From Paenimyroides aestuarii (GTDB taxonomy: Bacteria > Bacteroidota > Bacteroidia > Flavobacteriales > Flavobacteriaceae), in NCBI RefSeq assembly GCF_024628805.1, contig NZ_CP102382.1, positions 868,001-932,000 of the forward strand: a stretch of 64,000 bases of DNA. The letters run 5' to 3'. Position numbers and translations under genes: made by a program. The notes under the pieces were generated by a model. That model did no database searches and was not told where the DNA came from. It was given only the letters and a program-made list of their open reading frames with translations. Below are positions 35,893 through 44,410 of this stretch, piece by piece. Position 1 is the stretch's first letter. Every line of letters starts with the position of its first letter.

Positions 35893-36956
35893 TTATAAGC
35901 CTATAGATATAACATGACCAGATGTCATCCATAAATTGGCACCCATTCCCATATATAAGCTAATTTTATGCGATGGGTAACCAAAGAAATACTCTTCATG
36001 GGACCACTCAAATTCATAGTCCACCTCACGGGAATCGCACCACACAGTTGGATCGTTTGGTTGTAGGTTTGGTACCCAAGATGTAAATGGTGATGGTGCA
36101 ATTAAAGGATCAGTTTCATGGTAATAACGCAATTTACCAACGTTTCCTTTACCAGGAACGAAAGCATTGGTTACAAACGTGTCCTCCCAATAAGGATAAG
36201 TCGCCGGATCTTGAATTGTTTTGTTTTGCACCTGAATAAAGCCATTGCCCACAACACTTCCGTTTGATTTTAATATTACTGTATATTCATAAAAAAACAC
36301 TTTGCCATAACGCGCTAAAACCGCTTTTTCTTGAGGTGTGGCATTATTCGAAATATCAAAAAAACGGTTTTCGGGATTCCAACCTGGACTTGACCCTGGG
36401 GTGTGAGGATTCACTGGACAATGATCTGCATAAGAGCTTATAGATACTTCGGAATGATTTATAGAAGAACCGTCTAAAATAATAGGTTCTGCCGTAATTA
36501 ATTCACCAATTTCATTACCGTTTTGGTATAGGTTGGGATAGTTACCGTTTGTAAAATCGGCTACTAACCCAGGTGGGTTTAGTGATGCTTGGTAAGCATC
36601 ATGATATTGACCGTCATTAACACCATCATAGTATGCCACACCAATATAAGGGGTTAAATGTAACTCAAAAATACTATAACCCTCACCAGCTGTATGATTC
36701 GATATTGTATAAGTTGGTATAACATCATTACGGTGTTTAATATCCCACGGAGAATAATAATTATCACCTACTATTGCTGGAATTCCAGATCCTGGATTAT
36801 AATACCCCGGATTATTAGGATTATAACTATTAGTTTGGTATTGCGAACCTGTTTCAGCATTTTGCTGATCCAAATCGTCAACAATTGTGTCGGTTGTACA
36901 TGCCGTAAGGGTTAGGCCTATTACCCCCCCCACAAAATTTTGCTTAATTTTGTCAT
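35893..36956 (-). CDS. Lipoprotein of an unnamed flavobacterial family, frame broken at a G8 tract
   Basis: The body (about 345 aa) is open, but the natural ATG at 36956 reads MTKLSKILWGG and hits TAA after 11 codons because of a run of eight G (minus strand; 36924-36931). One more G would give MTKLSKILWGGVIGLTLTAC, a perfect lipoprotein signal with lipobox LTAC. As sequenced, only a GTG at 36933 inside the tract is in frame, and it lacks the basic N-terminus. The body shares SPWDI, TPYIGVAYYDGVNDG, GNEIGELITAEPIIL, DHCPV and ATPQEKAVLARYGKV with the lipoproteins at 40254 and 42393. It is either phase-variable (off here), a pseudogene or a sequencing error. Function unknown. Confidence 0.75.
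36924..36931 (-). repeat. G8 homopolymer in a lipoprotein signal-peptide codon run
   Basis: Eight consecutive C on the plus strand in an AT-rich region, placed exactly where a change of one base switches the downstream lipoprotein frame on (9 or 6 G) or off (8 or 7 G). Confidence 0.8.
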
Positions 36957-37025
36957 AATTTCTATATTTTTAATTAGTTAGATTGTAAATATAGCAAAAT
37001 AATTAACACCTTGTTAAATAAATCA

Positions 37026-37056
37026 AAAAAAGCTAAAAGAAATTTTTAGCTTTTGA
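37026..37056 (-). terminator. Terminator of the lost acyltransferase gene
   Basis: AAAAGCTAAAA (37028-37038) pairs with TTTTAGCTTTT, and on the minus strand a T7 run follows. 18 bp after the stop at 37074, so the remnant kept its own terminator. Confidence 0.75.
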
Positions 37057-37073
37057 ATATTTTTGATGGTTTA

Positions 37074-37328
37074 CTAGTCCTGCTTTTCGTTCATTTTTCG
37101 TTCCTGTTCCAATTGCAATTCTTCAATTACTGGGCGAACGGTGCTTTCGGGCAAATCGGCAATTCGCATGTACATTAATCCGTCAACCGAATTGTTAAAC
37201 AGCGGATTTACATTAAAAGCTACTACCCGTGCGTTTTGCTTGATGTATTTTTTAATTAAAACCGGCAAGCGCACACCGCCTGGTTCTACTTCTTCAATCA
37301 GCTTGTCGAACTTTTTCAAATATCCCAA
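37074..37328 (-). pseudogene. 3' remnant of a lysophospholipid acyltransferase/hemolysin-type gene
   Basis: About 84 codons with no proper start. The text LPVLIKKYIKQNARVVAFNV followed by NPLFNNSVDGLMYMRIADLP matches, from memory, the C-terminal end of the ~600-residue flavobacterial acyltransferase (PlsC-like / putative hemolysin) family; no catalytic part is left. The open frame begins exactly at a half-copy of the CTTTGCCAAAGTT hairpin (37325-37340), which marks the deletion or recombination junction. The family call is moderately sure; the truncation is clear. Confidence 0.6.
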
Positions 37329-37365
37329 ACTTTGGCAAAGTTGTTTTGAAGTTACAGAAAAAAAA

Positions 37366-38436
37366 CTACTTTTTCACCAGCTTCTTAACCGCTGTGCCTT
37401 GGTTGGTTTGCAAATGCAGCATATACGTGCCACTTGCTAAATGTTCTACGTTTAATTGTATTTCGGTTTCGTTGTTGTATTTTTGGGTGCTTAATTGCTT
37501 GCCTGCAACATCATACACCGTGATTTGCTGTATCTGCATATTTTCGGTGTTGGTTATATTAACCACGCTGCTTGCTGGGTTAGGGTATAAATTAAAATTT
37601 TCAGCCGAAAAGTTTTCTACTCCTAAATAGTTTGGTAAGGTGTTTAAAGCAGTTAGCTTAATATTATCATATTTTACCGCCACTGGTAAATTACCTGTAC
37701 CTCCTCCATGTAAATGTAAAATCTCTATAATTTCATTATGTGTAAAACTTGCTCCCTTTAAAATATTTAATGCGGGTATGTAAACATATATTTTACCACC
37801 AATTACATTACCTGCTTCGTATTCATAATCAACAAAAAGCTGCACTGAAATCCAAGTATTGTAAGGAAAATTATTGTATTCAGGAGTATTATTTACTCCC
37901 AAATAAATGTACTGTGTACCAGAAGGTGTGTAATACCCTGTCTGTAATTTAGCATTAACAGCTGATGGTTTTCCAGCAACAATATTATCTATGACATTGC
38001 TCACTGTATATTTGTTACTAGTTGCGGTGCTTAAACCTACATACCCCCCCATTTTATCTGTACTAACCGAAGTACTAACGGTATAAACATCGTATTCTAA
38101 TTTTAATATATTGTTACCTTGTGTTCTGCCATTCCATAAGGTGTTGATGTTTTTTTGTATTACCCTCGAAGTATTACCTTGCGTAAAATTATTAATATTG
38201 CCGCCAATTGACAATACATTACCCCTGCCAGCTTCTGCAACAATTTCACATGGTGCAGGGTTGTTAGGGTATGCTTTTCTCACATACCAACCGCCTTTTC
38301 CAGGTATCGCTCCTGTAGCATCGGTACTTACTTCTCCCAATGCATAATTATTGAAATTTTCGGTAAATAATATTTGTGCTGTACATAAGTGCGTGAACAA
38401 AAAAACTGCTGCTATATAAAATATTCTTGTTTTCAT
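37366..38436 (-). CDS. T9SS type A sorting domain protein, paralogue 4
   Basis: 356 aa from the ATG at 38436 (MKTRIFYIAAVFLFTHLCTA|QIL). A 75-codon upstream extension runs through the IS1182-type inverted repeat and is rejected. N-terminal domain: TENFNNYALGEVSTDATG, GKGGWY, a variable body, KYDNIKLTALN, then a type A CTD (NFNLYPNPASSVVNI … GTYMLHLQTNQG … KKLVKK). A run of seven G (38044-38050) lies within the MGGY codons. The CTD is nearly the same as in paralogues 1-3. Secreted by T9SS; role unknown. Confidence 0.87.
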   Translation of the reverse strand: MKTRIFYIAAVFLFTHLCTAQILFTENFNNYALGEVSTDATGAIPGKGGWYVRKAYPNNPAPCEIVAEAGRGNVLSIGGNINNFTQGNTSRVIQKNINTLWNGRTQGNNILKLEYDVYTVSTSVSTDKMGGYVGLSTATSNKYTVSNVIDNIVAGKPSAVNAKLQTGYYTPSGTQYIYLGVNNTPEYNNFPYNTWISVQLFVDYEYEAGNVIGGKIYVYIPALNILKGASFTHNEIIEILHLHGGGTGNLPVAVKYDNIKLTALNTLPNYLGVENFSAENFNLYPNPASSVVNITNTENMQIQQITVYDVAGKQLSTQKYNNETEIQLNVEHLASGTYMLHLQTNQGTAVKKLVKK

Positions 38437-38452
38437 AATTATAAAATTAAAA

Positions 38453-40238
38453 TGAGGCTGTCCAAAAAGTTTGGGCAGCCCTTTTTTAGTTGTGTTTTCT
38501 CTAAAAAATTCGTATTTTAGAGTTGAACAAAAAACCCAACTGTGGCTAAGGTAACATTTAAAAATCAAACAGGCAACTCTCCAGAACTTTTCCCTATCAA
38601 TATTTTTGATTTGATTCCAGAAGACCACCCCGTTCGGTTGGTGGATTCGGTGGTTAATCAATTGGATATCAGCGATATTACAAATCTTTACTTAGGCGGA
38701 GGTTGCTCTGCATATCATCCGAGAATGATGATTAAAGTGTTGTTTTACAGCTATTTGTCCAACGTTTATTCGTGTAGAAAAATCGCCAAAGCCCTTACCG
38801 AAAACATCCATTTTATGTACATTTCGGGAAATTCTACGCCAAATTTTAGAACCATCAACGAATTTAGAGGGAAAATTTTGAAGGAGAAAATCAAAGATTT
38901 GTTTGCCGAAGTGGTGAAAATGCTGGTAGAATTGGGCTACATCAGCCTTGATGTTCAGTATATTGACGGCACAAAAATAGAGGCAAAATCCAATAAATAC
39001 ACCTTCGTTTGGCGGGGTTCTGTGGAAAAGTACAAAGAAAAATTAGAAGTTAAAATCAATACGATTCTTTCAGATATTGAAAACAGTATTCAATCAGATA
39101 ATCAAGAACTTAACAAGGAAGAACTGCCCAAAAAAATCAATTCCGAAGAACTAAAAGAGAAGTTATCTGAATTGAACAAAAAACTAAAAGAACCTACCAA
39201 AAAACAGGCAAAAGAGCTACAAAAACTTCAGGATGAGCATCTTCCAAAATTAGAAAAATACGAAAAAGACCTAGAAACTTTAGGCGATAGGAATTCTTAC
39301 AGCAAAACCGACCCCGACGCTACTTTTATGCGGATGAAGGAAGATCACATGAAAAACGGACAGCTTAAACCGGCTTATAATACGCAGATTTCAACTGAAA
39401 ATCAGTTTATTACCCACGTTTCCATCCATCAAAAAGGGGGATACCACGACTTTGGAATCGCATCTCGATGGTTTTGAAAATCTCTACGGAAAACAAAGCA
39501 AAGAAGTGGTTGCCGATGCAGGATACGGAAGTGAGGAGAATTACGAAATGCTTGAAAATAAAAACGTTACAGCGTATGTGAAGTATAATTATTTTCATGC
39601 AGAACAGAAAAAGAAGATGGAAAACAATCCGTTTTTGGTTCAGAATTTATTCTATAACCAAGAACAAGATTTTTACGTTTGTCCGATGGGTCAACGAATG
39701 GAAAATGTTGGCAAAGGCAAACGAATATCGAGCAACGGGTACGAATCGCAAGTGTCTTATTATCAAGCTAAAAACTGCAACAATTGTCCGCTTCGAGGGG
39801 AATGTTTCAATGCAAAAGGTAATCGCAGAATAGAAGTCAATCACCGTTTGAATGAGCTTAAAGAAAGAGCGAGAAATTTATTAACGAGCGAAGAAGGTTT
39901 AAAACACCGAAGCAAACGCCCGATAGAAGTAGAAGCTGTCTTTGGTCAACTCAAAAGCAATAATAAATTTAACAGATTTACATTCAAAGGCTTAGAAAAA
40001 GTAGAATTAGAGTTTCTACTGATGGCTCTTGGGCATAATTTTAGAAAAATGGTGGCCAAAGAAGCGACTTCTAAGAAAATTGTTGTAAAAACCGCAAAAA
40101 GAGGTTCAAAAATGATTTTTGAAATTGAAATTTTCATTTTTAAGCATCAAGAATTTTCTTCAACTAAAAATAATCACCACAATTTTCACTATCAAAAATT
40201 AGCCGCATAAAAAAAGACTGCCTTTTTGGACAGCCTCA
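38453..40238 (+). mobile_element. IS1182-family insertion sequence (inactivated)
   Basis: About 1.79 kb bounded by inverted repeats GAGGCTGTCCAAAAAG (left, from 38454) and CTTTTTGGACAGCCTC (right, ending 40237). The outermost AAT/ATT is also complementary. It sits between T9SS paralogue 4 and a lipoprotein gene, with the right end 16 bp from the lipoprotein stop at 40254. The transposase is frameshifted. Confidence 0.88.
38542..40210 (+). pseudogene. IS1182-family transposase, frameshifted
   Basis: N-terminal part 38542-39477 (PF05598-like domain: [60 protein letters not shown]) and C-terminal part from about 39441 to 40210 (DDE domain, with VVADAGYGSEENYE and a Cys cluster NCNNCPLRGEC). They are joined only if one G is removed from the run A5G5 at 39431-39440: HQKG then continues [17 protein letters not shown]. 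The shift is +1, which does not fit a usual -1 programmed frameshift, so a 1-base insertion is the simpler explanation. Confidence 0.85.
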
Positions 40239-40253
40239 TTGTGTTTATTACTA

Positions 40254-41183
40254 TTACTCTATATATAAACGTACAAATCCGTCTAAATAAAACGTTCTTG
40301 CCCTAAATGAACCAACAGCTGTTGGCATATCACCGCCAGAAACTACAAAATCTGGATTAGCAACAGTTGTAGGATCTACAATAATTTCTCTAGAACTAAT
40401 ATGCCAATATAAATCTCCGCCAAATGTATCGGTTACAGACAGTGAATTTTGTATTGCATCACCACTATCATCTTGCAATCCCAAAACATAAAAAGTATCT
40501 GTAAATACTGTTGGATTACTTCCAAATTCAATTTTGTAATACATTACCTTTCCAAAATCTTTTAGTAATTGTACCTCTTGCGGGGTGGCAGATGGTGGTG
40601 GTGTAATGGGAGGCAAGCCCAATGCTGCGGGTTTAACCATGTTGTTATTTACCAAATCAAAAAAAATAGGTTCTGGGTTGTATGGGTATTGATACACGCT
40701 TGGTATAACAGGACAATGATCGTTTGCTTGAGGTGTAACCCAATCAGAAAATACCGCTAATTCGTGTGTACTTGAAGTACCTGTTAAAACAATTGGGTTG
40801 GCAGCTATGTAATTTCCATACTCATTACCGCCAGCATACAAATTTGGATAACCACCCGCTAAATTAACCCCATTATAAGTACCATCATTCGCACCATCGT
40901 AATAAGCCAAACCAATATAAGGGGTTACTCTTGTATAAACACCTTGTTGAGAAAATAAATGGCATTGAAAATAATGTTGAACCGGTACCACATTATTAAT
41001 ATCCCAAGGAGAATCATACCCATTGACACTCGTAAAAGGCTTGACTCCACCTGAATCACTTGTTGCTTTAGGATCGGTCCCCGGCACTACTTTGTTTAAT
41101 TCTGGTGTTTGGCTTTGCGAAACATCTTCACCACAAGCTACAAGAGCAAACAAGCCCATAAGGGTAATAATTATTTTTTTCAT
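40254..41183 (-). CDS. Lipoprotein of the same unnamed family (309 aa)
   Basis: Signal peptide with lipobox (MKKIIITLMGLFALVAC|GED). Shares with its two paralogues SPWDI, TPYIGLAYYDGANDG, YPNLYAGGNEYGN, PIVLTG, DHCPV, IFFDLVNN and ATPQEVQLLKDFGKVMYYK. Acidic residues right after the lipid cysteine are compatible with surface export in Bacteroidota (inference). Beta-rich, no enzyme motif recognised. Its upstream region is interrupted 82 bp before the ATG by an IS5-family element, and a frameshifted IS1182 element lies just downstream. Confidence 0.78.
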   Translation of the reverse strand: MKKIIITLMGLFALVACGEDVSQSQTPELNKVVPGTDPKATSDSGGVKPFTSVNGYDSPWDINNVVPVQHYFQCHLFSQQGVYTRVTPYIGLAYYDGANDGTYNGVNLAGGYPNLYAGGNEYGNYIAANPIVLTGTSSTHELAVFSDWVTPQANDHCPVIPSVYQYPYNPEPIFFDLVNNNMVKPAALGLPPITPPPSATPQEVQLLKDFGKVMYYKIEFGSNPTVFTDTFYVLGLQDDSGDAIQNSLSVTDTFGGDLYWHISSREIIVDPTTVANPDFVVSGGDMPTAVGSFRARTFYLDGFVRLYIE

Positions 41184-41262
41184 TTTAATATAATTTTAGA
41201 TTAGATTGTGAAGATAAATTTTAAATTTTAATTAAAAATATTGTTTTTTTTAAAAGTTATAC

Positions 41263-42185
41263 TATGAAGTGATTTAAACTTTTATTTTATTAAATTTTTT
41301 TAGAGCAATTACGATGAATGCTAAATAATTAAAGCCTAGCCAACTTGTAACTGTTGTGTCGAATCTATTTAATATGGATCTAAAACTATCCATCCAAGCA
41401 TTTGTTCTTTCTATTTTATATCTCTCATTATAAAGTTCTTGGTCAAAATATTCATCTCTATCTGTATCGCCATTTCTTTTATTGAAACAAATATTTGCAT
41501 GTATTTCTTTTTTCTCACAACACAACCTAAATTCTTTAGAATCAAAGCCCGCATCAGCATTTAAAAAAAGTCCTTCAACTGGAATTTTTGCTTGCTCTAA
41601 AGTTCCCGTTATCACTTCAAACTGAACTTCTATGTTAAAAAGATCGTTATGGTTACCAGCTACAGGTTCTGAAATGGCTAATGGAATTCCTTGTTTATCA
41701 CTTAAATACAATGAGTTAGTGGTTTTACGTTTCTTTCTACCTTGATATTCTACTTCTTCACCACCCCTAATTGCAGAGGTATGACTACCATCAAAATCTA
41801 TATTCGAAAGGTCTAATTTTGATTTGTTTTTTTCTAAAATGCTTGTCCAGATTTTTTTTAAAATATCTGCCTTACACCATTTTCGATAATGATAATAAAC
41901 CGATTCCCAACTTAATACATTTTCTTCAAATAATGCCTTAACTGGAAGTTGATGCCATTGAACTCCTGTTTTAAGTTTGTAAAGTACAGCATTTACTATT
42001 TCTTCCAAAGGAACTGTTGCCTGAAAACCTCGTTTTGCTAATGGCAAATAAGGTACTATTTCTTTTTTTATTATATCTTTGTTCAGTACACTGTACATAA
42101 GGGTTGATTTTGAAATGAATATGTTTTGCAACACAAATTTCGTCAACCCTTTATTATTTACAAAATAAGTTTAAATCAATTCTAT
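41263..42185 (-). mobile_element. IS5-family insertion sequence with TAT target duplication
   Basis: Element 41266-42182 (917 bp). Ends GAAGTGATTTAAACTT (left) and AAGTTTAAATCAATTC (right) are inverted repeats with one mismatch in 16. Flanked by TAT on both sides (41263-41265, 42183-42185). The empty site is preserved in the duplicated upstream region of the 42393 lipoprotein (near 43362-43378: TTATGCTATATTATAA), which proves the boundaries. Confidence 0.9.
41274..42098 (-). CDS. IS5-family transposase
   Basis: About 274 aa from MYSVLNKDIIKKE (42098); a 16-codon upstream extension is possible. N-terminal DUF4096-like region (KTGVQWHQLPVKALF … WESVYYHYRKWCKADILKKIW), DDE residues in NIDFDGSHTSAIRGG, LNADAGFDSKEF and the glutamate of YKIERTNAWMDSFR. 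Frame intact, so the element may still be active. Confidence 0.9.
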   Translation of the reverse strand: MYSVLNKDIIKKEIVPYLPLAKRGFQATVPLEEIVNAVLYKLKTGVQWHQLPVKALFEENVLSWESVYYHYRKWCKADILKKIWTSILEKNKSKLDLSNIDFDGSHTSAIRGGEEVEYQGRKKRKTTNSLYLSDKQGIPLAISEPVAGNHNDLFNIEVQFEVITGTLEQAKIPVEGLFLNADAGFDSKEFRLCCEKKEIHANICFNKRNGDTDRDEYFDQELYNERYKIERTNAWMDSFRSILNRFDTTVTSWLGFNYLAFIVIALKKFNKIKV

Positions 42186-42351
42186 ATTATAAATAAACAT
42201 CGTGCCAAAGTTAATTGTTTTTAAAATTATTTAATTTAATAGTGAAATAAAAAAAACACTATTAATTGAGTGGCTTTTTATTTACTTTGCAAAATTTAAA
42301 TAGATAAATTGCTCTATGAAAAAATAGAGGAATTGAGAAAGTTTAAAAATA

Positions 42352-42378
42352 AAAAAACCGGAAATTACTCCGGTTTTT
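42352..42378 (-). terminator. Terminator after the 42393 lipoprotein gene
   Basis: AAAAACCGGA/TCCGGTTTTT stem with loop AATTAC, T run on the minus strand, 15 bp after the stop. Confidence 0.8.
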
Positions 42379-42392
42379 AAAATTATATAATA

Positions 42393-43289
42393 TTATTGGT
42401 AAATAACATATATGTCGGTTAAATCAGTTACATAAGATAATGTATGAGTTGCTCCAAAAGGATCTGTAATCGAAACCTCACTTGGCACAATAGGCTTATT
42501 TGGACTATTAGTAAGGCACAACTCACCTCTTGTAGGATCATCCCTTAAATTAGCTATAAACATTAGGTCAGGGTGAATAGAAAGAGGTACTATATTTTTC
42601 CAGTGATTAGGAAACATAGTAAAATCCCACGTATCCGGACCTACCTTTTGCTTCAGCATTCCTTTTGTAAACGGAGGAACAGATTTAGGGTCCGCATTAC
42701 GTGGGTAGATACTATAAGTCAGATGATGCATTTTACCAATTTCCATCATTGCCAATACTTCATTTGTTGTTATCAAGCTAGAAGAATATGAAAACCCTGT
42801 ACCCATTGTTGCTCCATTTATTGGCAAACCACCAGTAGCAGGACCATGCATTAAAGAGGTTCCCGGGTGTAAAATAATCGGATCTAAGTCCACGGTATTC
42901 CCATATTTATTACCACCAGCAAAAAGATTCGGGTAATTAGCCGGATTTGATAAATAATTACCATAATAGGGATCAACTGGTTGTCCCCAAACATAAAATC
43001 CGACACTTGGAGTAATAACTATCGTATTAGATGTATTGTTTATAAAATGGTACTTTGGACTAAGCGTTCCGGCAGGTGTTAAATACGGAGACTCATAATT
43101 CCCAGAATTATTGGGGATTCCTGGTGTTGTATGACCCGGTACGTCGGAATCAACCGAATTTGTCTGCATTCCACCCGAACCAGTTTCAACACTTCCAGTT
43201 TCACTCATTTTATCAGCCTGCTGATAAGAATCTTCGCTACAAGCTACAAGAGCAAACAAGCCCATAAGGGCAATAATAGATTTTTTCAT
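42393..43289 (-). CDS. Lipoprotein of the same unnamed family (298 aa)
   Basis: Lipobox signal MKKSIIALMGLFALVAC|SED, nearly identical to the 40254 paralogue in the signal peptide. The mature part shares YESPYLTPAG (in place of SPWDI), TPSVGFYVWGQPVDPYYGNY, YPNLFAGGNKYGN and DPIILHPGTS, but is otherwise diverged. The upstream 82 bp match those of the 40254 gene, so gene and promoter were duplicated together. Function unknown. Confidence 0.76.
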   Translation of the reverse strand: MKKSIIALMGLFALVACSEDSYQQADKMSETGSVETGSGGMQTNSVDSDVPGHTTPGIPNNSGNYESPYLTPAGTLSPKYHFINNTSNTIVITPSVGFYVWGQPVDPYYGNYLSNPANYPNLFAGGNKYGNTVDLDPIILHPGTSLMHGPATGGLPINGATMGTGFSYSSSLITTNEVLAMMEIGKMHHLTYSIYPRNADPKSVPPFTKGMLKQKVGPDTWDFTMFPNHWKNIVPLSIHPDLMFIANLRDDPTRGELCLTNSPNKPIVPSEVSITDPFGATHTLSYVTDLTDIYVIYQ

Positions 43290-43494
43290 TTTAATATAAT
43301 TTTAAGATTAGATTGTGAAGATAAATTTTAAATTTTAATTAAAAATATTGTTTTTTATAAAAGTTATGCTATATTATAAAAAAATCGAGCCAAAAAAAAG
43401 TAATACAAAAAACAAACCTGTAATTATTCGCTCTATTTTCTATTTGATATTCACAATAAAAATATACCTTAGTACTACCTAAACTAGATGTGGT

Positions 43495-44397
43495 ATGAAA
43501 AAGTATATTTTTTGGGTGTTTGCTTTCAACAGTTTGTTGATCACTGCTTGTAAAAACAACGAAACGGCTACCGAAGATGCCGTAGCTGTTACCGAGATCG
43601 AATTGCCAGAATATGAACCACGCGAGGATAATGTGATGTATGATGCCCAATTATCTTCAGAAGAAATGGCTCAAGTTCAAGAGCCAACACCTAACCACAA
43701 CAACGTGCAGAACGAAGTTTCTTTTGCTAAAAAAATCATTAAATCGGCAACGGTTAAATATCAAGTAGATGATTTAGAAGAAGAAAAAAATAAACTGGTT
43801 CGCGAAACCAATGCTTTAAAAGGTTTTGTAGTTTCTGAAATTGCTGATGCCACTTTCAACAATCCGCAAATTGCTTTTCAGCTTAATATTCCTTCGGAAC
43901 ATTTCGACGGGTTTATTACTTCTCTTGAAAAAGATGTAGCTTATTTTGATTTAAAGGAAATTAAGCGCGAAGATGTTACCCGCGATTACGTGGATGTAGC
44001 CACTCGCTTAAAAAACCAAAGGGCATTAGAAGCACGCTATTTAGAGTTGTTGAAACAAGCAAAAAACGTTACCGAAATTTTAGAAATCGAAGAGAAACTC
44101 CACCAAGTGCGATTAGAAATTGAGCTTTCAGAAAACCGCCTGCGGTTGTATGATCGACAAGTGCGATACAGTTCCGTTTCGCTTACTATTTTTAAAGAAA
44201 TCCCACACGCAAAATCGCCCGATCGCACTATTGGATACAAAACCAAAAATGCGTTTATCGGTGGTTTTGAAAATTTTGTAGATTCGTTAATAGATATTTT
44301 ATACCTTTGGCCGTTTTTTTTAATTATTCTTATTTTTGGGCTATGGTTTTTAGTGAAATATAAGAAATATAAAAAAAATCAATCTAAATCTAATTAA
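43495..44397 (+). CDS. DUF4349 domain lipoprotein
   Basis: 300 aa. Lipobox signal (MKKYIFWVFAFNSLLITAC), then the DUF4349 domain: strand IIKSATVKYQVDDLEEEKNK, a helical coiled segment (RALEARYLELLKQAKNVTEI … LSENRLRLYDRQVRYSSV, about 165-230), and a C-terminal membrane helix (about 270-290) followed by a basic tail. So anchored at both ends in the envelope. Function unknown; the family occurs next to transporters. Here kup follows after 13 bp, suggesting one operon. Confidence 0.85.
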   Translation: MKKYIFWVFAFNSLLITACKNNETATEDAVAVTEIELPEYEPREDNVMYDAQLSSEEMAQVQEPTPNHNNVQNEVSFAKKIIKSATVKYQVDDLEEEKNKLVRETNALKGFVVSEIADATFNNPQIAFQLNIPSEHFDGFITSLEKDVAYFDLKEIKREDVTRDYVDVATRLKNQRALEARYLELLKQAKNVTEILEIEEKLHQVRLEIELSENRLRLYDRQVRYSSVSLTIFKEIPHAKSPDRTIGYKTKNAFIGGFENFVDSLIDILYLWPFFLIILIFGLWFLVKYKKYKKNQSKSN

Positions 44398-44410
44398 AAA
44401 TCCAATTTAA

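Noticed and set aside
38044..38050. G7 run in T9SS paralogue 4 as a second phase switch
   Set aside because: The gene is in frame and the run is only seven bases; noted as support for the G8 case but not claimed on its own.
38437..38661. N-terminal extension of T9SS paralogue 4
   Set aside because: It runs through the inverted repeat of the IS1182 element and would bury a perfect signal peptide.
39420..39480. Programmed frameshift in the IS1182 transposase
   Set aside because: The needed shift is +1 at a homopolymer, unlike the usual -1 A6G-type site; a simple 1-base insertion explains it better.
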